Shown here piece after piece: positions 14,189 through 23,200 of a stretch of DNA of 33,802 bases. The DNA is from Streptomyces poriferorum (GTDB lineage Bacteria > Actinomycetota > Actinomycetes > Streptomycetales > Streptomycetaceae): positions 1-33,802 of the forward strand of contig NZ_JAELVH010000074.1 of assembly GCF_019399235.1 (NCBI RefSeq), in the 5' to 3' direction. Within the stretch, counting starts at the first letter, position 1. Every line of letters starts with the position of its first letter. Position numbers and translations under genes: made by a program. The notes below the pieces were generated by a model. The model saw only the letters and a list, made by a program, of their open reading frames with translations. It did not search any database and was not told the DNA's origin.

Positions 14189-15949
14189 TCAGAAGGCTTG
14201 GCGGGGCGGGGGAGAGTCGGTCGAGCCGACGAGGAAGTCGAGGTCGGCGCCGGTGTCGGCCTGCGTGACGTGTTCGGTGTAGAGGTAGGTCCAGCCACGG
14301 GTGACGGGCGGTGTCGGCGGCTGCCACGCTGAGCGCCGCAGGTCCATTTCGGTCTCGTTGATCAGCACGTCGAGCCGCCGGCCGGGCACGTCCAGTCTGA
14401 CCTGGTCGCCGGTGCGGACGAAGGCCAGCGGGCCGCCGACGGCCGCCTCCGGTGCCACGTGGAGCACGCACGTTCCGAAGGCCGTTCCGGACATGCGGGC
14501 ATCGGATACGCGGACCATGTCCCTGATTCCGGCGTCGAGCAGCTTCTTCGGCAAGGGCAGGTTGCCCACTTCGGGCATGCCTGGATATCCGCGGGGGCCT
14601 GTGTTGCGCACGATGAGCACCGTCTCGGCGGAGACGTCGAGCGTGGGGTCCTCGGCGACGGCGAGGTATTCCTCGATGGAGTCGAAGACGAGGGCGGGGC
14701 CGGTGTGGTCCAGCAGGTGCGGTGCGGCTGCTGACAGCTTGATGACGGCACCGTCCGGGGCGAGGCTGCCGCGCACTACGGCTGTCCCTCGTCCTGCGGG
14801 CAGCACCGGGTTGTCGAAGGCCCGGATGACCTCACGGTCATACACCTGCGCACCCTGGCAATTGGCCGTCAGGGAAAGTCCGGTGACCGTCACCGTGTCC
14901 CGGTGCAGAGCGTCCTGCAGGTCGTTGACGAGCGCCGGCAGCCCTCCGGCGTAGGCGAATTCCTCCATCAGGAAACGTCCGGAGGGCATCAGGTCGATGA
15001 GCAGCGGAAGTTCGGCGCCCAGGCGGTCGAAGTCGTCGAGTTCCAGGGGTACGCCCAGTCGGCCGGCCAGGGCGAGCAGGTGCACCACCGCGTTGGTCGA
15101 CCCGCCGATCGCCGCGTTGATCCGGACGGCGTTCTCGAAGGCTGCCCGCGTCATGATGCGCCGGGGAGTGAGATCGCTTCCGGCGAGCGCCACGGCACGT
15201 GCGCCGGTCTCTTCGGCCAGCGTGCCGCGCCGGGCGTCCACGGCCGGTAGTCCGGAGCCGCCGGGCAGCATCATGCCAAGGGCCTCCGCCAGGCAGGCCA
15301 TGGTGGACGCCGTACCCATGGTCATGCAGTGACCCGCGGAGCGGTTGAGGGACGACTCGAACTCGGTGAACTCATCCTGCGTGATCGTCCCCGCGCGCAG
15401 CTCTTCCGTCATTCGCCAGATATCCGTGCCGGACCCCACGTTGCGGCCCTTGAACCGGCCGTTGAGCATGGGCCCCCCGGTGAGGACGATGGCGGGCACG
15501 CCGGCGCTGGCGGCACCCATCAGTGCGGCAGGCGTGGTCTTGTCGCACCCGGTGAGCAAGACGACGGCGTCGATCGGATTGGCCCGGATCTGCTCTTCGA
15601 TCTCCATGGCCGCCAGGTTGCGGTAGAGCATCGACGTCGGCCGCAGGAAGGGTTCGCCAAGCGACATGGCAGGAAATTCCAGGGGGAAGCCGCCCGCCTG
15701 CAGCACTCCACGCTTCACCGCGTCCGAAAGGATCTGCAAATGGCCGTTGCACGGGGTCAGTTCGGAGAACGTGTTGCAGATGCCGATGACCGGGCGGCCG
15801 TCGAAGTTGTGGCCCCCGCGTCCCATGGCTCGCAGGTGGTGACGGGCGATGAAACCGTTCTTGCCGCCGTCGCCGAACCAGGCACGGCTCCTGAGCGGTT
15901 CTCGACGTGTGACGGGGACTGCGGCTGACGGTGTCTCTCGCTCTGCCAT
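14189..15949 (-). CDS. IlvD/Edd-family sugar-acid dehydratase
   Basis: A 586-residue iron-sulfur dehydratase that converts an aldonate to its 2-keto-3-deoxy acid. The three cluster ligands are Cys67 (SELTPCNGHL), Cys135 (LLTGCDKTTPAALMG) and Cys208 (RSAGHCMTMGTASTMA). Their spacing of 68 and 73 residues equals that of L-arabinonate dehydratase (Cys59/127/200). The N-terminus LRSRAWFGDGGKNGFIARHH also fits the arabinonate/xylonate/galactonate branch rather than IlvD of valine synthesis. The start ATG 15949 has GGAGG 8 bases upstream; the longer frame has no RBS and would read through the operator. It is the first gene of the minus-strand operon, divergent from the sugar transporter. Confidence 0.9.
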   Translation of the reverse strand: MAERETPSAAVPVTRREPLRSRAWFGDGGKNGFIARHHLRAMGRGGHNFDGRPVIGICNTFSELTPCNGHLQILSDAVKRGVLQAGGFPLEFPAMSLGEPFLRPTSMLYRNLAAMEIEEQIRANPIDAVVLLTGCDKTTPAALMGAASAGVPAIVLTGGPMLNGRFKGRNVGSGTDIWRMTEELRAGTITQDEFTEFESSLNRSAGHCMTMGTASTMACLAEALGMMLPGGSGLPAVDARRGTLAEETGARAVALAGSDLTPRRIMTRAAFENAVRINAAIGGSTNAVVHLLALAGRLGVPLELDDFDRLGAELPLLIDLMPSGRFLMEEFAYAGGLPALVNDLQDALHRDTVTVTGLSLTANCQGAQVYDREVIRAFDNPVLPAGRGTAVVRGSLAPDGAVIKLSAAAPHLLDHTGPALVFDSIEEYLAVAEDPTLDVSAETVLIVRNTGPRGYPGMPEVGNLPLPKKLLDAGIRDMVRVSDARMSGTAFGTCVLHVAPEAAVGGPLAFVRTGDQVRLDVPGRRLDVLINETEMDLRRSAWQPPTPPVTRGWTYLYTEHVTQADTGADLDFLVGSTDSPPPRQAF

Positions 15950-16361
15950 GTATGAGCCTCCGATGGGGTACGGCCACGCGGTTCCGACCGCTTGAGACCG
16001 GGCTGTGACCGTGCAGGGGCTTGCCCTGCCGACGGATTTAATGATGCTATCAAATGACGATAGCGCCTCGGGGGCCGCGCGAGGCTGTCGCTGAAGCGGA
16101 GGTTCAACCCGTGGTACGTAAGGCGCCGGTGCGGCTCGTCCGCCTCCTGACCTTTGGCGTACCGCCTGTCGATACAGCCGGAACCCGCCCGTCGGACACC
16201 GGCAGACCGGCCCCCGCACACCCACACACCGATGTACGAAGCCCGGCGCCCTCCGCGCACGGGCGAGCACCGACGTGACCCGGAAACACCGGATCAGTCC
16301 TCACCCCACGGCCCCGACAGCACGATGCGCGGCGGTCACTGCCAGCTCGAAGGAGCTCCAC
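15950..16361. promoter_or_regulatory. Divergent promoter region between dehydratase operon and sugar transporter
   Basis: A 412-bp non-coding stretch. The AT-richest part (about 16035-16065) holds the dyad listed separately and is probably the core of both promoters. I could not assign convincing -35/-10 boxes. The rest is GC-rich leader for the binding-protein gene, with RBS AAGGAGC just before 16362. Confidence 0.5.
16046..16064. promoter_or_regulatory. Inverted repeat, candidate GntR1 operator
   Basis: GCTATC-N7-GATAGC is a perfect 6-bp dyad in an unusually AT-rich pocket. A second, overlapping small dyad TGAT-GCT-ATCA begins at 16043. Its place, between the sugar-acid operon and the divergent transporter, makes it the best candidate site for the operon's GntR protein. 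Confidence 0.5.
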
Positions 16362-17405
16362 ATGAACTCTTCGTTCCACCGGAACATCGCCGTGGCCACC
16401 GGCCTGCTGCTCACTCTCGGTCTCGCCACGGCGTGTTCGTCGGGCAAGGAGTCCTCCGGCGGCGATGCGGTCGACAAGAAGGTCGACGGCAAGATCTCCC
16501 TCACGTACCTGCAGAAGCAGGGCGACCAGGAGTACTTCATCGGCGAGGCGGCCGGCGCCAAGGCGAAAGCCAAGGAGCTGGGCATCGACCTCAAGGTGGT
16601 GAACCTGGGCAACGACGCCAACAAGACCGTCAGCGAGGTCCAGTCAGCCGTCGCACAGAAGACGAGCGGCATCATCATCGTCGTCCCCGACCCGGCCGTC
16701 GGCCCACAGGTCGTCCAGACGGCTAAGGACGGGAAGGTCGCCCTGCTCACCTCCGACGACCAGATCTGCACCACCGGGCCCGACCCCGCCGCCTGCGGCA
16801 AGGACGACCTGGTCCCCCGCATCGGGTTCAGCGGTGCGCAGATGGGTGAGGAGGTCGGCAAGCGAGCGGCCGCCGAGTACAAGAAGGCCGGCTGGAATGC
16901 CGCGGACACCCGTGTCATCTCGGCCTGGAAGCAGGACGTCACCGTCTGCGGTGACCGGGTCCACGCGGCCAAGAAGACGTTCGACGCCGCGGTGCCCGGC
17001 GTGAAGACCATCAACGTGCCCACCGACAACACACCGACCGGCGCCCAGGACAAGATCGCCGCGACGATCACCGCGAACTCCAAGGTCAAGAACTGGGTCG
17101 TCTGGGGCTGCAACGACGAGAACGCCATGGGCGGGGTCACCGCCCTGCAGAACGCCGGCATCGGCCCCGACCACGTCATCGGCGTCGGTCTCGGCGCCTA
17201 CCTCGCCTGCAAGGAATGGCAGACCGACAAGAAGAGCGGCATGAAGGCCGCCCTCTTCATCAACGGCAAGGACGTCGGCGCCCTGGCCGTCCAGACCATG
17301 TACGACAAGCTCAAGAACGGCAAGGACTTCCCGCAGGAAGCCTTCGCTCCCACCACGATGGTCGACCACTCCTCCTGGAAGACCGCCGGTCTCACCTGCG
17401 GCTGA
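16362..17405 (+). CDS. AraF-like sugar-binding lipoprotein of a CUT2 ABC transporter
   Basis: A 347-residue periplasmic-binding-protein fold. A lipoprotein signal peptide ends at Cys25 (LGLATACSSG). The mature part resembles E. coli AraF along its length: IIIVVPDPAVGPQVVQTAKD, then the hinge region VKNWVVWGCNDENAMGGVTA and HVIGVGLGAY. AraF binds L-arabinose, D-galactose and D-fucose, so one of these or a related sugar is likely. The start ATG 16362 has AAGGAGC 7 bases before it; an upstream in-frame ATG at 16275 would spoil the signal peptide. It is the first gene of the transporter operon and is followed by a strong hairpin that would favour its higher expression. Confidence 0.85.
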   Translation: MNSSFHRNIAVATGLLLTLGLATACSSGKESSGGDAVDKKVDGKISLTYLQKQGDQEYFIGEAAGAKAKAKELGIDLKVVNLGNDANKTVSEVQSAVAQKTSGIIIVVPDPAVGPQVVQTAKDGKVALLTSDDQICTTGPDPAACGKDDLVPRIGFSGAQMGEEVGKRAAAEYKKAGWNAADTRVISAWKQDVTVCGDRVHAAKKTFDAAVPGVKTINVPTDNTPTGAQDKIAATITANSKVKNWVVWGCNDENAMGGVTALQNAGIGPDHVIGVGLGAYLACKEWQTDKKSGMKAALFINGKDVGALAVQTMYDKLKNGKDFPQEAFAPTTMVDHSSWKTAGLTCG

Positions 17406-17414
17406 CCCGTCCGC

Positions 17415-17448
17415 GCCCGCGGCCGGACCACCCGTTCCGGCCGCGGGC
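17415..17448 (+). terminator. Long GC-rich stem-loop between binding-protein and ATPase genes
   Basis: Perfect 13-bp arms (GCCCGCGGCCGGA and its complement) enclose an 8-base loop, starting 10 bases after the stop of the binding protein. There is no T-run. Such structures in ABC operons act as partial terminators or 3' mRNA stabilisers that raise binding protein over membrane components. Confidence 0.65.
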
Positions 17449-17521
17449 CGACGACAGCCCCGTCGTACCGGTCCCCTTTCCATGAACACTCTGCGCGCCA
17501 TGCCTTCGAGGTGAACGACAT

Positions 17522-19120
17522 ATGACCAGAGCCTCCCATTCGCCCGCCGGCCCGGACCCTTCCGAAGGACAGACTGAAGAAGCGTCACCGCCGTCCCCGT
17601 CGCCGGGCATCGTGGACGTCACCAAACGGTTCGGGGCGGTGCGGGCCCTTGGCGGGGTCACGCTCGACTTCCCCCGCGGGCAGGTCACCGCACTGATGGG
17701 TGAGAACGGCGCGGGCAAGTCGACCCTGCTCAAGATCCTCACCGGTGACCACCAGCCCACCCAGGGGCACATCGTCCTGGGTGGCGAGCGCGTGGTGCTC
17801 GACTCCCCGGCCAAGGCACGCACAGCAGGTATCCGGATCATTCCGCAGGAACCGGAGATCATCCCGCACATCTCGGTCGCCGAGAACGTCTACGCCGGCG
17901 CCCTGCCGCGCAAGTCCGGCCGGCGATTCGACCGGGCCGAGCTCCGCCGCCGCATCGACGCGGACTTGGCCCGGCTGGGCTTCGCCGATGTACTGGACCC
18001 GAACCTCCTGGGTTCACAGCTGACCCCGGCCCAACGCCAGCTGGTCGAGATCATGCGCGCCCTCACCGGCAGTACCGCGGCGACACTGATCGCGTTCGAC
18101 GAACCCACATCCTCCCTCGCCGAGCACGAGGTGGACGCCCTGTTCGCCCTGATCCGGCGACTGAGGGACCAAGGCATCGCCATCGTCTATGTCTCGCACC
18201 GCATGCAGGAGATCTTCCAGCTCGCCGACCGTATCGCCGTGCTGCGCGACGGCAGCCTGGTCGGTGTCCAGCAGGCCGACACGACGAACGAAGCAGAGCT
18301 CGTACGCCTCATGGTGGGCCGCGACCTGTCCACCATGTTCGTCCGACAGCGGGTCGCCACCGACCGCCTCGTTCTCGACGTCAAGAACCTCACCACCGAC
18401 GATGTCCACGACATCTCGCTCCGGATCCACGCCGGCGAAGTCGTCGGCCTGGCCGGCCTCATCGGAGCAGGACGCTCCGAACTCGCCCTCGCACTGGCCG
18501 GCGACCAGCCCGTCCACAGCGGCACCGCCACCCTCGACGGAGTCCCACTGCCCAGCGGCCGCCCCGGCGCGGTGATCCGCGCCGGCCTCGGACTCGCCCC
18601 CGAGGAGCGCAAGGCACAGGCGCTCTTCCTGCAGCAGTCCGTCCGCGCCAACATCTCCCAGGTAGTCCTCGACCGGCTACGGCGCTCCCGCTTCGTACGC
18701 CGCACTGCCGAACGAGAGCTCGCCCAGCACTACACCGACCGGCTCCGGGTCCGCACACCCTCGATCGACCACGAAGTGCGCAAACTCTCCGGCGGAAACC
18801 AGCAGAAGGTTGTCCTCGCCCGCTGGCTCGCCCGCAAACCCAAGGTCCTGATCCTCGACGAGCCGACCCGAGGCATCGACGTCGGCGCCAAGGCCGAGAT
18901 CTACCAGATCATCGCCGACCTCGCCGCCGACGGTGTGGCCGTCCTCGTCATCTCCTCCGAACTCCCTGAACTCCTCGGCCTCGCCGACCGCGTCGTCGTC
19001 ATGCAGGGCGGCCGCATCACCGGCGAGCTCAACCACGGCGAAGCCACCGAAGAGTCCATCCTGCAACTCGCCATGGCCGACGACATCATCAGCACCCGTA
19101 CCCCCGGAGCCTCTTCATGA
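17522..19120 (+). CDS. AraG-like CUT2 sugar ABC transporter ATPase (tandem NBDs)
   Basis: A 532-residue protein with two fused ABC domains. NBD1 has a good Walker A (GENGAGKST, 60-68) and Walker B (IAFDEPTSS, Asp193-Glu194), but its signature is the degenerate QLTPAQRQLVE. NBD2 has a degenerate Walker A (GLIGAGRSE), a perfect signature LSGGNQQKV (422 on) and Walker B LILDEPTRGID (Asp446-Glu447). This asymmetric pattern is normal for CUT2 sugar ATPases (AraG, RbsA, MglA). The disordered N-terminal 28 residues are Ser/Pro-rich. The start ATG 17522 has AGGTG upstream. Its stop overlaps the permease start by 4 bases. Confidence 0.9.
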   Translation: MTRASHSPAGPDPSEGQTEEASPPSPSPGIVDVTKRFGAVRALGGVTLDFPRGQVTALMGENGAGKSTLLKILTGDHQPTQGHIVLGGERVVLDSPAKARTAGIRIIPQEPEIIPHISVAENVYAGALPRKSGRRFDRAELRRRIDADLARLGFADVLDPNLLGSQLTPAQRQLVEIMRALTGSTAATLIAFDEPTSSLAEHEVDALFALIRRLRDQGIAIVYVSHRMQEIFQLADRIAVLRDGSLVGVQQADTTNEAELVRLMVGRDLSTMFVRQRVATDRLVLDVKNLTTDDVHDISLRIHAGEVVGLAGLIGAGRSELALALAGDQPVHSGTATLDGVPLPSGRPGAVIRAGLGLAPEERKAQALFLQQSVRANISQVVLDRLRRSRFVRRTAERELAQHYTDRLRVRTPSIDHEVRKLSGGNQQKVVLARWLARKPKVLILDEPTRGIDVGAKAEIYQIIADLAADGVAVLVISSELPELLGLADRVVVMQGGRITGELNHGEATEESILQLAMADDIISTRTPGASS

Positions 19121-20151
19121 CCACCACCAGCGCCCCATCCCCTGCAGTCAAGGAGCCGTCGGGAGGGTCGGCCTCCTCGATGCCGAAGCTGCTCTCCCGC
19201 ATCAGCGGGCAAAACATCAGCCTCGTCGGCGCGCTGATCCTCGTGCTCGGGCTGTTCGGGGTCCTCAACGACAACTATCTGAGCCTGTCGAACATGCAGG
19301 TCATCGCGGAGGCGGCGACCATCACCGGGCTGCTCGCGATCGTCCAGACCGTCGTCATCATCTGCGGCGGCCTCGACATCTCCGTCGGCTCGCAGGCCGG
19401 TGTGGCATCCGTGGTCAGCGCCATGGTGTTCACCAGCACCGGCACCAACGCCTTCCTCGGCATGGCGGCCGCCATAGGAGTCGGCCTCCTCATTGGTGCC
19501 CTCAACGGCCTGATCATCGTCTACGGCCGGGTCAACCCCACCATCGCCACCCTCGCCGGCCTCGCCGCCTACAAGGGCCTCGCTCAACTCCTGTCCGACG
19601 GACGGGCCCAGGGCTATGTCCTCAACAACGACGTCTTCATCTTCCTCGGCCGCGGAAAGATCGCCGGACTGCCCGTCATGGTCTGGATCCTCGTCGTCGT
19701 CGCCGTGGCCGTCCACATCCTGCTCCGCTACACCGACATCGGCCGCAACATCTACGCCATCGGCGGAAACGACACAGCCGCCCGCCTCGCCGGCATCAAC
19801 ATCAACAAATATCTGATCTGCGTCTACGCCCTCATCGGCATCGTCGCCGCCATCGCCGGCATCCTCCTCACCGCCCGCACCGGATCCGGCCAGCCCACCT
19901 CCGGCAGCGAAGGCCTCGAACTCAAGGCCATCACCGCCGCCGCACTCGGCGGCGCCGCCCTCAAAGGCGGTAAGGGAGGCATCGGCGGCACCCTCCTCGC
20001 CGTCGCCCTCCTCGGCGCCCTGGAGAACGGTCTCACCGTCCAGGGCATCAACTCCTTCTGGCAGAACGTCGCCCAGGGCGCCCTCCTCGTCATAGCCGTC
20101 GTGATCCAGCAGCGACGCAGCGGCGAACGCGCTGTCGGACTACCCAACTGA
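19117..20151 (+). CDS. AraH-like CUT2 sugar ABC transporter permease
   Basis: A 344-residue membrane protein of the branched-chain/ribose permease family, with about 8-10 hydrophobic segments after a 30-residue polar head. Family landmarks are VVIICGGLDISVGSQAGV in segment 3, RVNPTIATLAGLAAYKG, the cytoplasmic coupling loop IGGNDTAARLAGININ and the end region ALGGAALKGGKGGIGGTLLA. It forms a homodimer channel with the AraG-like ATPase in known systems. ATGA overlap with the ATPase gene implies coupled translation. The GH2 gene follows after 112 bases and has its own operator, so it may be a separate unit or a read-through cistron. Confidence 0.9.
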   Translation: MTTTSAPSPAVKEPSGGSASSMPKLLSRISGQNISLVGALILVLGLFGVLNDNYLSLSNMQVIAEAATITGLLAIVQTVVIICGGLDISVGSQAGVASVVSAMVFTSTGTNAFLGMAAAIGVGLLIGALNGLIIVYGRVNPTIATLAGLAAYKGLAQLLSDGRAQGYVLNNDVFIFLGRGKIAGLPVMVWILVVVAVAVHILLRYTDIGRNIYAIGGNDTAARLAGININKYLICVYALIGIVAAIAGILLTARTGSGQPTSGSEGLELKAITAAALGGAALKGGKGGIGGTLLAVALLGALENGLTVQGINSFWQNVAQGALLVIAVVIQQRRSGERAVGLPN

Positions 20152-20231
20152 TGCACCCGGGGCAGGTCCCACGCGGCCCGGGAAGGAAGGAGCGCCCTTC
20201 ACCGAACCACGTGCCCACACTGATCCGCACA

Positions 20232-20252
20232 CATAGCAGCTTAGTTGTCAAG
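20232..20252. promoter_or_regulatory. 21-bp operator-like element upstream of the GH2 gene
   Basis: CATAGCAGC-TTA-GTTGTCAAG is an imperfect dyad. It matches the element at 24761-24781 at 16 of 21 positions in the same orientation. It ends directly before the GH2 RBS (AAGGG), so bound repressor would block initiation. It is the probable target of the GntR regulator encoded at 24006-24701. Confidence 0.6.
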
Positions 20253-20263
20253 AAGGGTTTGAC

Positions 20264-23200
20264 GTGACGTTCTCGCACAGCAGCACGCCTTCGGAACACA
20301 CCGGCCCCGCCGCAAAGGCAGGAGGGTTCAGCCGCCGCGGTGTGCTGAAGAGCCTGGCGGCAGCGGGATTCCTCGCCGTAGCAGGTGATGTCTTCCTTGC
20401 CGCACCCGCCCATGCCGCCACCGCTCCGCCCGTGATCCCGCCCCTTCCCGAGACGGTCTCCGGGGTAAGCAACCCGCGCGTTCCCGTCGCCTCCGGGTGG
20501 CGCTGGACGTCCAGTCCTCCGGCATCCTTCTGGACATCCGGTACCGACACCTCCTCGTGGCACCCGCTCGACGTACCCGGCGAACCGGCCCTGCAGAACC
20601 AGTCCGTCCCCTCGGACACCGAATGCGCGTACACGGTCGAGGTCACCGTTCCGGCGGACTTCGCGGGCAAGCGCGTCATGCTCCGCTTCGACGGCGTCTA
20701 CAGCTATGCCCGGCTGTGGGTCAACGGCACCGCCGTACGTACCCACGACGGCGGCTTCACCACCTGGTACGCCGACATCACCTCCCTGGTCACGCCGGGC
20801 CGCGCGGCCGTCGTCACCCTCGGCGTCACCGACCGGCCCACCAGCATCGCCGGCCAGTCCAACTACGCGCACCACATCATCGGCGGCATCCTGCGCGACG
20901 TCACCCTGGTCGCCCTGCCGGCTTCCCACCTCACGAGGCTGCACGCCGACACGACCTTCGACAGCGCGTACCGGGACGCCACGCTCACCGTGACCGCGGC
21001 CGCGTCGTTCCGGACGGGCCAGAGCGGAACGGCCACGCTCACCCTCACCGATCCCGAGGGCCGGCCGGTCGCGATCACTCCGTCGAAGATCGACCTGACC
21101 GGCACGGATCCGCAGCAACAGGCCGTGATCCCGGTCAAGGCTCCCCTCAAGTGGGACGCGGAACGCCCCCACCTCTACACCCTCACCGCTGCGTTCACCG
21201 CCGCAGGCGTGACCCAGACAGTGACCCGGAAGGTCGGGTTCCGTCAGGTCAAGGTGGAGGGAAACAAGCTGGTGGTCAACGGCAGCCCCGTACACCTGCT
21301 GGGCGTCTGTCATCACAGCATCACGGAGAAGCAGGGCCGTTCGACCAGCCCGGCCATGGAGGAGCAGGCCGCCCGGCTCTACAAGGAGGCCAACTGCAAC
21401 TACATCCGCACCTCGCACTACCCGCCGACACCGGCGCTGCTCGACTGGGCCGACCGTCTCGGACTGTATGTCGAGGTCGAGTCGCCCGTCTGCTTCCAGC
21501 AGAGCACCGTCGATGATCCCGCCTACACCGATCAGTACATGACGCAGTTCGCCGAGATGATCGAACGCGACCGCAGCCACCCCTGCGTGATCGAGTGGTC
21601 CGTCGGCAACGAGAGCGGCATGGGCCGCAACTTCGCCTCGGAGAACACCTACGCCCACGAGACGGACCCGTCTCGTCCCACGGTCTTCGAGGACATGGGC
21701 CAGAGCAACGGCGGCAATCAGACCGACATCTACAGCGGCCACTACCCCAACCTCCAGAACGCCAACGGAAACGCCAAACAGCCCATCCAGTACGGCGAGT
21801 TCGCCCATGTGCCGTGCTACAACGTGGGGACCCTGAAGGAAGACCCCGGAGTGCGCGACTTCTGGGGCCACAGCATCGCCAAGCTGGCGGACAAGTTCCG
21901 TACCACGGACGGAGTCGTGGGCGGCGCGATCTGGGCGGCCATTGACGAGGTGTTCCACCTGGCCAACGGGCCTGTGGGGTATGGCGAGTGGGGCATCATC
22001 GACCTGTGGCGCCGCCGCAAGCCCGAATTCTGGCTCACGCAGAAGGCCTTCTCACCGGTACAGATCGCGGACGGGGTGCTCGACGGTCTGACCCCGGGAG
22101 GAGCCATACCGGTGCTGGTCAAGAACTGGCACGACCACAGCAACCTCGCAGAGCTCGAGGTCGGCTGGCAGATCGGCAACAGGTCGGGCACCATCGACGG
22201 CGTCAATATCGCACCCCGGCAGAGCGGCACCCTGACCGTCCCGGCCGGCGCCTGGTCGACGGGCGACACCCTGCGACTCACCTTCCGGCGTGGCACGGCG
22301 CTGATCGACGAATACCGGCTCTGGCTCAACACCCGTGCGACGCCGCCCTCCCCCTCCGACAGCGGCAAGGCGCCCACCGTCGACGAGGGCCCGGACACGA
22401 TCACCGTCACGGGCGTCGACGAGCCGTTCGCAGTGGTGTTCGACAAGCGCACCGCGCGTCTCGTCGAAGCGACCGCCGACGGCACCGTGATCCTGACGAG
22501 TGGCCCGGACCTGGTGATCTCCCGTGCCGTTCCCGGACAGTGGGTGGGGACATCGGCGAGCGTGACCACGGCCGGCGGCCAGGTGACCGTCACCCTGAAG
22601 GGACGCTTCGGCGCCATCGACACCACGATCAAGGTGGCGGTGAGCCCTCGCGGTCTGCTGACCACGACCTACACGATCACCAACCCGCCCTCCGGCCAGG
22701 TCAGCGACGTGGGCATACGGTACGTCCTCGCCGACGGCACGGACACCTTGAGCTGGCAGCGGGACGCCCAGTGGACGGCGTACCCCGACGACCACATCGG
22801 CAGGGCGTCCGGTACCGCGACCCGCAGCCGGGCCACCGGCGCGGACGGATACCGCACGAAGCCCGACTGGCCGTGGGCTCAGGACACCCACAGCTACTTC
22901 CTGTTCGGCAAGGACAGCGCCGCACACTGGACCAATGACTTCCGCAGCGCCAAGGCGAACGTCAGGGTGGCCAAGGCCACCGCGGGGACGGCGGGACCGG
23001 GTGTGCAGGTTGAGTCGGACGGTACCGACTCGGTCCGGCTCGCACCCCTGGAGCCGTCGCTCATCGACGACGCTTCCCCGGACATCGTCTACACGGGTTC
23101 CTGGACCCATGCGGACGCGAGCTCGGGCTACACCGCCGGAGACCTCTTCGGCACGGAATCCTTCGCCAACGCAGCGGGGGCAGCGGCAGAACTGACCTTC

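Noticed and set aside
16166..16177. CTGT-N4-ACAG inverted repeat in the dehydratase/transporter intergenic region
   Set aside because: Four-base arms are expected by chance; the 16046-16064 dyad is much better.
15950..16270. N-terminal extension of the dehydratase frame
   Set aside because: The start at 15949 has a strong RBS and family-like N-terminus; the extension covers the AT-rich operator and has no family similarity.
18901..19716. Acidic minus-strand frame rich in Asp, Glu and Gly
   Set aside because: It is opposite the ATPase and permease genes, and its composition is that of the complement of GC-biased coding sequence.
20090..21958. 622-codon minus-strand frame over the GH2 gene
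   Set aside because: Antisense shadow produced by codon bias; Val/Gly/Arg-rich without domains, and it crosses the GH2 promoter.
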